Below, piece after piece: positions 46,192 to 51,399 of a stretch of DNA of 51,765 nt; position 1 is the first letter of the stretch, and each line of letters begins with the position of its first letter. The translations under genes and the position numbers were made by a program. Origin of the DNA: Streptomyces sp. TRM64462 (GTDB taxonomy: Bacteria; Actinomycetota; Actinomycetes; Streptomycetales; Streptomycetaceae); contig NZ_JABWDV010000311.1 in assembly GCF_013362995.1 (NCBI RefSeq), positions 1 through 51,765 on the forward strand, given 5' to 3'. Under the pieces are notes generated by a model. It searched no databases. It saw nothing but the letters and a program-made list of their open reading frames with translations, and was not told the DNA's origin.

Positions 46192-46845
46192 GTGAATATC
46201 ACCGGATTTCGTGTGGCTCTGGCTGTTCCGACCTCCTGGGAGTGGTATTTTGAACCCCGACGCAAGTGGTCTATCGCCTGGTATGTGGAAAGGTCGCTGC
46301 GGATCGCCGGAGAAATATCCTCGGAATGCGCCGTTGACGTCTTCCTGTATGGAGAGTCCGCCCGCACGGGAGCGACCGATGTCGTCCGGACGCGTGTGGA
46401 TCCCGACTCCCTGGCGGGTTGGCTGTCGGACTGGGCGGTCCGACCGAACCTGAACCGGCCGATATTCGAGGACCGGCTGCCGCCGAACCTGGCCGAAGAG
46501 ACATTCGGCAGGGGCGAGCAACCCTGGTACGGCAGGCCCCTGCCCGTGGTCCGGGCCGTAAGTGACTGGGCCGACACGTCCGACATCCCGGCTTTCGTGC
46601 TCTTCTGGTTGGACCGGAAGACCCAAAGTGAGGAGATCGTGCGGTTCATCGGTACGGACGGCGCCGCGCGCACTTACTGGCAGTTCTTCGGGGATCCCGA
46701 TGACGTCGACTATCGCTTCTGGAAGCGGGACGGCCTGAGCCGGGGAGAGGTGTTGCCCAGCGTGAGGTTCCGCTTCGACAAGAGCTGGCGCCTCCGACCC
46801 GTCCTGCGCGAGTTCGCTCGTTGGCGGGCGACGTCCCTCAGCTGA
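46192..46845 (+). CDS. Reversed cargo gene: degenerate vWA/TerF-like domain protein
   Basis: 217 residues, opposite in orientation to the tail operon that it interrupts. The second half follows the pattern of the TerF-type vWA proteins of Streptomyces: VVRAVSDWADTSDIPAFVLFWLDRKTQ, RTYWQFFGDPD, then DVDYRFWKRDG and a closing LRPVLREFARW. In the first half the MIDAS motif DxSxS that should follow the first strand (ALAVPTSWEW) is missing, so metal binding is doubtful. Composition is AT-richer than average. GTG at 46192 with AAGG 7 bases upstream. Its 3' end overlaps the G-T chaperone stop region by 8 bases. Function unknown; it could be an accessory of the particle. Confidence 0.68.
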   Translation: MNITGFRVALAVPTSWEWYFEPRRKWSIAWYVERSLRIAGEISSECAVDVFLYGESARTGATDVVRTRVDPDSLAGWLSDWAVRPNLNRPIFEDRLPPNLAEETFGRGEQPWYGRPLPVVRAVSDWADTSDIPAFVLFWLDRKTQSEEIVRFIGTDGAARTYWQFFGDPDDVDYRFWKRDGLSRGEVLPSVRFRFDKSWRLRPVLREFARWRATSLS

Positions 46846-47544
46846 AGAAGCGCATCAGATCACTGCGTGACGGGCTCTCCGCGGCCACGCGCTCTTCGCC
46901 GGCCGCAACGGAGGCGGCGCCGTCCTCCGCGCCGGTGTCGCCCGGCCTCCGCACCGGAACCGGGGGCTCCGGGGGGTCGGCGTCCTCGTCTGTGTTGACC
47001 GACGCGAACATCCAGTTGGCGGCCGCCAGGTGGTCCACCGCTGCGGCGAGCAGATAGTCCGTGACCGTCCACTCCGCGGCCTCGCCCTCCAGTTCGCGCG
47101 TCACCGCGCTGTCCCGTGGCATGTGCTTGACCAGCACCGCGAGCCGGCGGGACGAGAGCCGGCCGCGGTGCCAGTCGAGCAGGTCCACGCCGTAGTGCCG
47201 GAGCAGGTCGGCTTCGAGAGCCTCGGCGTGTTCGTCGACGAACGCGTCGAGGCTCAGCCTTCCCCCAGGCCGAGCCCGGTCTCCTTGCCGTACGCCTCCA
47301 GCAGCGCGGCGATGTCCTGCATCGTGACCTCGTGCCGCTCGAAGCGGGCGAACTGCTGCTCGCCCATGAGCAGCTTCAGCAGCCCGTCCACGTCGTTGTC
47401 GTCCAGCTCGCGCAGCGCCCGCGCCGTCGCGCGCGTCAGCTCTGTCGGCAGCTCGTACGTCTCGTCGTCCAGCTGGAACGTCCACGTACGGCCGAGCGCC
47501 TCCAGGCGCTGGGCGCGGGCAGCGTTCAGGTCGAAAGAGGCCAT
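46838..47544 (-). CDS. Tail assembly chaperone G-T, made by -1 frameshift
   Basis: Predicted fusion of 235 residues. Ribosomes read 94 codons of G (47544-47263), slip -1 at the run G GGG GAA (47266-47260), then read 141 codons in the T frame to the TGA at 46838-46840. The T part (LSLDAFVDEHAEALEADLLRHYGVDLLDW; HMPRDSAVTRELEGEAAEWTVTDYLLA) has no start of its own. The frame offset is exactly -1. This G/G-T arrangement between tube and tape measure is the established hallmark of long-tailed phages; G-T binds the tape measure while the tube assembles. The heptamer allows P-site slippage but is not a perfect X XXY YYZ. Confidence 0.78.
47254..47544 (-). CDS. Tail assembly chaperone G
   Basis: 96 residues (MASFDLNAARAQRLEALGRTWTFQLDDETYELP). 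Its end, GKETGLGLGEG, carries the slippery run that yields the G-T product. The acidic ELPTELTRATARALRELDDNDVDGLLKLLMGEQQ segment is typical of actinophage G proteins. ATG 47544 has AAGGAGAAG upstream. It is located between the tail tube gene and the T frame, as in other siphophages. Confidence 0.8.
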   Translation of the reverse strand: MASFDLNAARAQRLEALGRTWTFQLDDETYELPTELTRATARALRELDDNDVDGLLKLLMGEQQFARFERHEVTMQDIAALLEAYGKETGLGLGEG

Positions 47545-47639
47545 GCGTCTTCTCCTTGAGTGAGGGAGGTACGGGGGAGAGAAGGGGTGCCGGGCGGGGA
47601 AGGGGCCCGTCGGGGCGCCCCCTCCCCGCCCGGCGGGGA

Positions 47640-48239
47640 TCACGCGGTGGCGTACGCCGCGTCCTTCATGACGAAGGTCGCCAGCGCCTTGCCCTCACCC
47701 GGCGACAGCGCCGTGAAGGTGACGCCGAGCATCGCCGCCGCCTTGCGGGCGAGCTTGACGTCGTCGGTGGCCGTCACCTGGCCGCGCGGGATGACGAAGC
47801 GGTACGTGACGTTCGTGCCGTCCGTGAACTCCAGGCCCAGCGCCCGCTCGTCGAAGGTCGGGCCGTCCGGCACGTCGAACTCGTACACGCCCGGGTTGGC
47901 GACATCGTCGTTCCGGAAGTCCGACTTCTTGCCGCCCAGGAAGAACGGCAGCGTGTCCTCGTTGAACTGGAGCATCGAGAACTTCAGCGTCAGGTCGCGG
48001 TCCGCGTACACGAACCGGGCCGGGCTGATGGACTGCCAGGTCTCCACCGGGTCCAGCTTGTCCTTCTTCGAGAAGGTGACGCCGTCGGTGGAGGTGTAGC
48101 CCAGGTCCGTCCACGCGGCACCCCAGTCGGTGCCGGGGGTGCTGGAGAAGGTGGTCGGAAGCGGGGCGTTGTCGACCGAGGCCACCAGGACGCGGCCGGT
48201 GCCGGCGACGCGGATCTCGGACGAGTTGTTTCCTGCCAT
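47640..48239 (-). CDS. Phage tail tube (major tail) protein
   Basis: 199 residues (MAGNNSSEIRVAGTGRVLVASVDNAPLPTTF). The pattern GTDWGAAWTDLGYTSTDGVTFSKKDK and FTFTAL-type strands (TYRFVIPRGQVTATDDV; GVTFTALSPGEGKALATFVM) is that of the siphophage tube-protein fold. It forms the polymeric tube of the tail. The ATG at 48239 follows AAGGAG. Position, second in the tail order before G/G-T, agrees. No contractile sheath gene is nearby, so the tail is non-contractile. Confidence 0.83.
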   Translation of the reverse strand: MAGNNSSEIRVAGTGRVLVASVDNAPLPTTFSSTPGTDWGAAWTDLGYTSTDGVTFSKKDKLDPVETWQSISPARFVYADRDLTLKFSMLQFNEDTLPFFLGGKKSDFRNDDVANPGVYEFDVPDGPTFDERALGLEFTDGTNVTYRFVIPRGQVTATDDVKLARKAAAMLGVTFTALSPGEGKALATFVMKDAAYATA

Positions 48240-48270
48240 GGAAGGCTCCTTGAGAAAGGGTGTCGTTGAC

Positions 48271-48355
48271 GTGGTGGTGCGGTGGTGCGGTGGTGCGGTG
48301 GTGCGGTCGCCGTGGGTACGGCGAAGGCCCCGCCGGGCGTGGCCGGCAGGGCCTT
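48271..48355. repeat. 8-bp tandem repeat and hairpin upstream of the tube gene
   Basis: GGTGGTGC-type 8-base units occur about four times at 48271-48307. They are followed by an interrupted hairpin, AAGGCCC (48324-48330) with GGGCCTT (48349-48355) plus inner pairs. Both lie in the 143-base spacer between the tail completion gene and the tube gene. The hairpin could trim or stabilise the tube mRNA. Confidence 0.55.
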
Positions 48356-48382
48356 GTCTGTGGGGCGTACGGGGAGTGGAGC

Positions 48383-48790
48383 TCAGTCCGTACGCAGGGA
48401 GAGGCGCAGCACGCAGAGGTAGCGGTTGGCCGCCGTGTACACGTAGTCCGGCAGCCAGCGCGGGCCGTCGGCCTCGCTGACGTCGGTGATCGTCGTCGTG
48501 CCGTACACCGTGCCGGTGGCGGCCAGCAGCTCCGCGCGGGCCGCGTTCGCCAGCAGGTGCGCGGTCGGCTTGTCGGGGCCGTAGCACTCGAGCTCGATCA
48601 GTGGCTGGTCCAGGTGCAGATCGTCGATCCAGGCACCGCCGCGCCGGGAGACGATCACGGCCTTGGCCGTGCCGTCGAAGCCGGCCGGCGGTGTCTCGTC
48701 GACGATGGCGTCCGCCAGTTCCGCGCGGTCGGAGAGGAGGTCCACGACGATGGCCTCCACATCGGGGAAGGTGCTCGGGGGAGAGCTCAT
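48383..48790 (-). CDS. Tail completion/terminator-like protein
   Basis: 135 residues (MSSPPSTFPDVEAIVVDLLSDRAELADAIVDE). A mixed alpha/beta pattern with DLHLDQPLIELECYGPDKPTAHLLANAARAELL and YTAANRYLCVLRLSLRT is like the small tail-completion or terminator proteins encoded just upstream of tube genes in actinophages. It is the first structural gene of the tail operon, and no head, portal or terminase gene precedes it. The ATG at 48790 is followed closely by the tube gene. Identification is by position and pattern only. Confidence 0.65.
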   Translation of the reverse strand: MSSPPSTFPDVEAIVVDLLSDRAELADAIVDETPPAGFDGTAKAVIVSRRGGAWIDDLHLDQPLIELECYGPDKPTAHLLANAARAELLAATGTVYGTTTITDVSEADGPRWLPDYVYTAANRYLCVLRLSLRTD

Positions 48791-48840
48791 GACGGGGCAT
48801 CACTCCTGTGGTCGCACCGGTGAGTACGGGAAAGGCGACG

Positions 48841-48879
48841 GCGGAGCTGCCCCCCGGAGGGAGGTGGGCACAGCTCCGC
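48841..48879 (-). promoter_or_regulatory. Leader hairpin of the tail operon
   Basis: The arms GCGGAGCTG (48841-48849) and CAGCTCCGC (48871-48879) pair across a loop containing GGGAGG on the plus strand. On the tail mRNA the loop therefore shows CCTCC, complementary to Shine-Dalgarno sequences. There is no U-run. It lies between promoter and first gene and could be an attenuator or an antitermination target. Confidence 0.45.
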
Positions 48880-48889
48880 CGCTGCATCC

Positions 48890-48918
48890 ATTGTGAACGA
48901 AGTCGTGCGAGCGCGCAA
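48890..48918 (-). promoter_or_regulatory. Candidate promoter of the tail operon
   Basis: On the minus strand TTGCGC (48918-48913) and CACAAT (48895-48890) are separated by 17 bases. The -35 lies within the operator-like repeat at 48905-48919, so a bound repressor would block it. Transcription would run left through all tail genes. Confidence 0.55.
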
Positions 48919-48939
48919 CTAACTTGCTCGCGCTCGCAA
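48905..48939. promoter_or_regulatory. Operator-like inverted repeats at the tail promoter
   Basis: GTGCGAGCGCGCAAC (48905-48919) and TTGCTCGCGCTCGCAA (48924-48939) form an imperfect inverted repeat around AACTAAC. The reverse complement of the first, GTTGCGCGCTCGCAC, differs by one base from GTTGCGTGCTCGCAC at 50603-50617 near the regulator genes. Likely binding site of the XRE repressor. Confidence 0.6.
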
Positions 48940-48968
48940 TTCTCGCCTGGGGTACATGCCGTGTGCGT

Positions 48969-48974
48969 TACTCT
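48969..48974 (+). promoter_or_regulatory. Candidate -10 box for the 105-residue gene
   Basis: TACTCT at 48969-48974 lies 66 bases before the GTG at 49040. A -35 is weak (around 48947-48952). The operator-like repeat at 48905-48939 is just upstream, so this rightward promoter may share control with the leftward tail promoter. Confidence 0.35.
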
Positions 48975-49039
48975 CTGGGGTATCGAACACTCATTCGAGA
49001 AGGTGGCGTGAGCGGCGGACCGAGGACGGGAGCACGAAG

Positions 49040-49357
49040 GTGATCAGCGCCCAGGAGCGACTGGCGGACGTGGTGGCCGCCGCAGTGGAGGTGGCCGCCG
49101 AGGCGGCCGAGGCGGGGACGTACACGGCGGACCTCGCCAGGACACTGACCGCGGTCGTCGGCAAGGTCGGCGCGCGCATCGCCATCGACGCGGAGACACG
49201 CGGGTTCAGCAGCGGCTGGAGCGAGGCCGTCGCCCTGACCCGCGCCACCCCTGCCCCAGCCCCTGCCCCTGTCCCGGCCTCTGGCCCTGCCCCTGGCCCT
49301 GCCTCTGGCCCTGGTCCTGCCTCTGGCCCTGCGCCCGCGCCCGTGCCCCGTACGTGA
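49040..49357 (+). CDS. Small helical protein divergent from the tail operon
   Basis: 105 residues from the GTG at 49040 (VISAQERLADVVAAAVEVAAEAAEAG) with GGGAG upstream. The first 70 residues are Ala-rich helix; the remainder is a Pro/Ala/Gly low-complexity tail (PAPAPVPASGPAPGP...) from short repeats. No family recognised. It faces away from the tail operon across the operator region and ends in the shared bidirectional terminator. A small regulator or antitoxin-like role is possible but unsupported. Confidence 0.5.
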   Translation: MISAQERLADVVAAAVEVAAEAAEAGTYTADLARTLTAVVGKVGARIAIDAETRGFSSGWSEAVALTRATPAPAPAPVPASGPAPGPASGPGPASGPAPAPVPRT

Positions 49358-49367
49358 CGGCGTGAAA

Positions 49368-49408
49368 AGAGGAGAGGGGCCGCCCCATCAGGGCGGCCCC
49401 TCTCCTCT
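49368..49408. terminator. Bidirectional terminator
   Basis: A perfect 18-bp stem (49368-49385 with 49391-49408) has a five-base loop. It lies between the convergent 105-residue gene and the regulatory operon. On the minus strand TTTT follows; on the plus strand CTTCGCTTCTT follows. Confidence 0.88.
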
Positions 49409-49419
49409 CTTCGCTTCTT

Positions 49420-49605
49420 CTACTCGCCGCGCGGTCTGCGGCGCGTGGCCCGTTCCGCGGCGAACACGTCCTCCAGCCGGAACAGATGCGTACGGCCCTG
49501 CCGGCCCGCCGGCGCCAGATGCCCCTGCTGGACCCATTTGCGGATCGTCGCGGGCGTCACCTCCACCTCGCGCGCGGCCAGGGCCCCGGTGATCAGCGTC
49601 GTCAT
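49420..49605 (-). CDS. Small helix-turn-helix DNA-binding protein
   Basis: 61 residues (MTTLITGALAAREVEVTPATIRKWVQQGHLAP). The segment EVTPATIRKWVQQGHLAPAGRQGRTHLFRLEDVFAAE is the MerR/excisionase-like winged-helix pattern. It overlaps the stop of the zinc-ribbon gene (ATGA). In prophages such proteins act as excisionases or small regulators; with no integrase in view, a regulator is the better guess. Confidence 0.75.
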   Translation of the reverse strand: MTTLITGALAAREVEVTPATIRKWVQQGHLAPAGRQGRTHLFRLEDVFAAERATRRRPRGE

Positions 49606-50270
49606 CGCGTCCACTCCTCCTCCGGCCAGAAGTGCCGGTACGCGGGGTCGGTACGGCAGTCGCACAGGACGTCGTCGCAGTGGCAGGCCGGGTTGACGCA
49701 CAGCACCTGGCGCCGCGCCGGGAACGCGCGCAGCGACACCGAGTCGCACCACGGGCACCGGCCCTGCACCCGCACCACCGGCTCCGCCTCGCCCAGCTCC
49801 CGGGCGCAGCGCCGAGCCATCCGCCGCGCCTCGTCCCGTACATGAGCCAGGAGTACGGGGTCGTCGCCGGCCCGCTCCAGCAGCTCGGCCACCCGGGCGA
49901 GCCGCTGCGGCACCTGGGCGCGGCGCGGGCGCGGGAGCCGCAGCCGGTCGTGGACCGCCTCGTCCAGCTCCACCACGCCGTCGGTGATGTCACGCACCGC
50001 GTCCGACACGTGCAGGCGCAGCGGCGCGGCGCCCCCGGAGGTACGGGCGGCGGGGGCGCCGCGGTGCGGGTTCGGGGCGGAGGGCGAGCGGCCGCCGGGT
50101 GCCAGCTCGGTGAGCAGCTCCGGGAACTGGCGGGCGAGCGTCTCGATCCAGAACGCGGCGTCCCGGGCCTCGCGGGCCGCGTCCTCGCCGGACGGTGCGG
50201 GCTCGCCGGACGGTGCGGATCCTCCGGACGGCACGGACCCCCCGGACCCTCCGGACGGTGCGACGGTCAC
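49602..50270 (-). CDS. Phage-type zinc-ribbon protein
   Basis: 222 residues from the GTG at 50270, overlapping the WhiB-like stop (GTGA). The N-terminus is Gly/Ser/Pro low complexity, then a helical middle (EARDAAFWIETLARQFPELLTEL; HVSDAVRDITDGVVELDEAVHDRL). The C-terminus has a cysteine cluster CPWCDSVSLRAFPARRQVLCVNPACHCDDVLCDC, a zinc-ribbon-like metal site. Similar proteins occur beside WhiB-like genes in Streptomyces phages and prophages; function not known. Confidence 0.65.
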   Translation of the reverse strand: MTVAPSGGSGGSVPSGGSAPSGEPAPSGEDAAREARDAAFWIETLARQFPELLTELAPGGRSPSAPNPHRGAPAARTSGGAAPLRLHVSDAVRDITDGVVELDEAVHDRLRLPRPRRAQVPQRLARVAELLERAGDDPVLLAHVRDEARRMARRCARELGEAEPVVRVQGRCPWCDSVSLRAFPARRQVLCVNPACHCDDVLCDCRTDPAYRHFWPEEEWTR

Positions 50271-50563
50271 CGGCGCCCCTTCCGGTTCCCGCGGGCCGCG
50301 GACGTGCGGCGCACCGCCACCGGGCGGCCGTTGCGCCAGAGGATCCCGGCGCTGACCCCGTCGAACCAGCTCTCCGCCGGGGCGACGGTCTCCTCGCAGC
50401 GGCGCCGCACCAGGCAGCGGCCGCACGCGCGCAGCGCCGGTTCGGCTACGTCCCGCCTGCGGGCGAAGACGACATGGGGCGGCAGACCCGCGCACGCGGC
50501 GGACGCTCGCCAGTCCAGCCGCTGGGACGGGGTGGGTGGTGGGGCTGCTGCTGCGCTGCGCAT
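50267..50563 (-). CDS. WhiB-family iron-sulfur transcription regulator
   Basis: 98 residues from ATG 50563 (MRSAAAAPPPTPSQRLDWR), which has GGGAGGA just upstream. The four cluster cysteines are C24, C47, C50 and C56 (ACAGL; ACGRCLVRRRC), which bind a redox-sensitive 4Fe-4S cluster. The turn FDGVSAGILWRNGR replaces the usual GVWGG. The C-terminus is basic, for DNA contact. First gene of the leftward regulatory operon with the zinc-ribbon and HTH genes. Phage-type Wbl proteins can alter host promoters; here it may report redox state to the tail cluster. Confidence 0.85.
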   Translation of the reverse strand: MRSAAAAPPPTPSQRLDWRASAACAGLPPHVVFARRRDVAEPALRACGRCLVRRRCEETVAPAESWFDGVSAGILWRNGRPVAVRRTSAARGNRKGRR

Positions 50564-50602
50564 GGTGGTCCTCCCGTTACTCACTACTCACTTCGAACGC
50601 TA

Positions 50603-50645
50603 GTTGCGTGCTCGCACACTAAAATGTTGCGAGTGGGCACGCAAC
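50603..50645. promoter_or_regulatory. Operator-like repeats before the WhiB-like gene
   Basis: GTTGCGTGCTCGCAC (50603-50617) and GTTGCGAGTGGGCACGCAAC (50626-50645) form an extended inverted repeat with 9-base outer arms GTTGCGTGC/GCACGCAAC. It sits next to a TAGCGT -10 candidate on the minus strand (50602-50597). It carries the same core as the tail-promoter site. Confidence 0.6.
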
Positions 50646-50716
50646 CGCGAAAGGGCTCCAGTGGTACGGAACTTGACTACACAACCCTCACAATAAGGTC
50701 GCGGAACCGGTAATTC

Positions 50717-50739
50717 CTTGCGCGCAAGCGCGATATCCT
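50717..50739 (+). promoter_or_regulatory. Palindromic operator and promoter of the XRE gene
   Basis: CTTGCGCGCAAG (50717-50728) is a perfect 12-base palindrome with the TTGCG core. TATCCT (50734-50739) follows as a -10, with a weak -35 (TAATTC at 50711-50716). A repressor here would cover the promoter, so autoregulation is likely. Confidence 0.5.
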
Positions 50740-50769
50740 GTGGCCCGCTTCGGAGGGAGGCGACCACCC

Positions 50770-51216
50770 ATGACGACCAGCGACCTGGAGCAGTTCGCGG
50801 CCTGGCTCGAAGAGCTGATCCGTCGGCGCGGCTTCGACATCGACAGCCCGCGCGGTGGCGGCAAATCACGCCTCGCCGACGAGGCCGGCGTCCACCGGGC
50901 CGCCATCACGCGGCTCCTGCAGCGCCAGAGCATGCCCGACCTGGAGACCACCCGGCGGCTCGCCCATGTGCTCCAGGTCCCGGTGCGCGAGATGCTCATC
51001 CGCTCCGGCCGCCTCACCGAGGAGGACCTGCCGCTGCCGAGCCCGGCCGAGGGCGCACGCCCGGCCGGCGCGGACGGTACGCGGCACCTCACGCTGGAGG
51101 AGGCCGCGGCGGGCCTGGGCGTCCCGCCGGAGCAGCGGGAGATGTTCATGCGGGTCGCGGGGCAGTTCCTGCCCGACACGGCCGTCGAGCGCAGGCGCCC
51201 GCTCGCCTCCGACTGA
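50770..51216 (+). CDS. XRE-family phage-type repressor
   Basis: 148 residues from ATG 50770 with GGAGGGAGG upstream. The helix-turn-helix is in SRLADEAGVHRAAITRLLQRQSMPDLETTRRLAHVLQVPVREML (about 37-80), as in Cro/C1-type regulators. The C-terminal half is acidic (EEDLPLPSPAEG; EEAAAGLGVPPEQREMFM) and lacks the Ser-Lys LexA-type peptidase pair, so RecA-driven self-cleavage is unlikely. It is divergent from the WhiB-like operon, with operator-like repeats between. Likely master repressor of the tail cluster. Confidence 0.83.
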   Translation: MTTSDLEQFAAWLEELIRRRGFDIDSPRGGGKSRLADEAGVHRAAITRLLQRQSMPDLETTRRLAHVLQVPVREMLIRSGRLTEEDLPLPSPAEGARPAGADGTRHLTLEEAAAGLGVPPEQREMFMRVAGQFLPDTAVERRRPLASD

Positions 51217-51288
51217 GCCCCGAGTCGCTCCGTACGACCAGCAGTTGTTCCACAACCGCTGAACGGGTGACATCGAACCGCCGAGTAA

Positions 51289-51316
51289 GCTGTCGTGGCT
51301 TGTCCCCCCACGACAG
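51289..51316. terminator. Hairpin after the XRE gene
   Basis: CTGTCGTGG (51289-51297) pairs perfectly with CCACGACAG (51308-51316) around a 10-base loop. It may end the XRE transcript or belong to the leader of the next gene. A -10-like TAAGCT overlaps its start (51285-51290). The gap 51217-51399 has no other clear feature. Confidence 0.45.
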
Positions 51317-51399
51317 TGCACAGTTGTACGCCCCCCTACACGTACGGCGGTACGCCCTGCGTGGGCGGGCGGCGCCGGGACGCGAGAGAGAGTCGTGTG

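Noticed and set aside
45462..46673. A longer 403-residue version of the coiled-coil protein
   Set aside because: The extra N-terminal part is antisense to the vWA-like gene and has no protein pattern; ATG 46151 has a ribosome site.
46838..47485. An independent 215-residue gene starting MDVPAGRRDV
   Set aside because: Its first part is an out-of-frame reading of chaperone G. The real T part begins only after the frameshift site near 47263.
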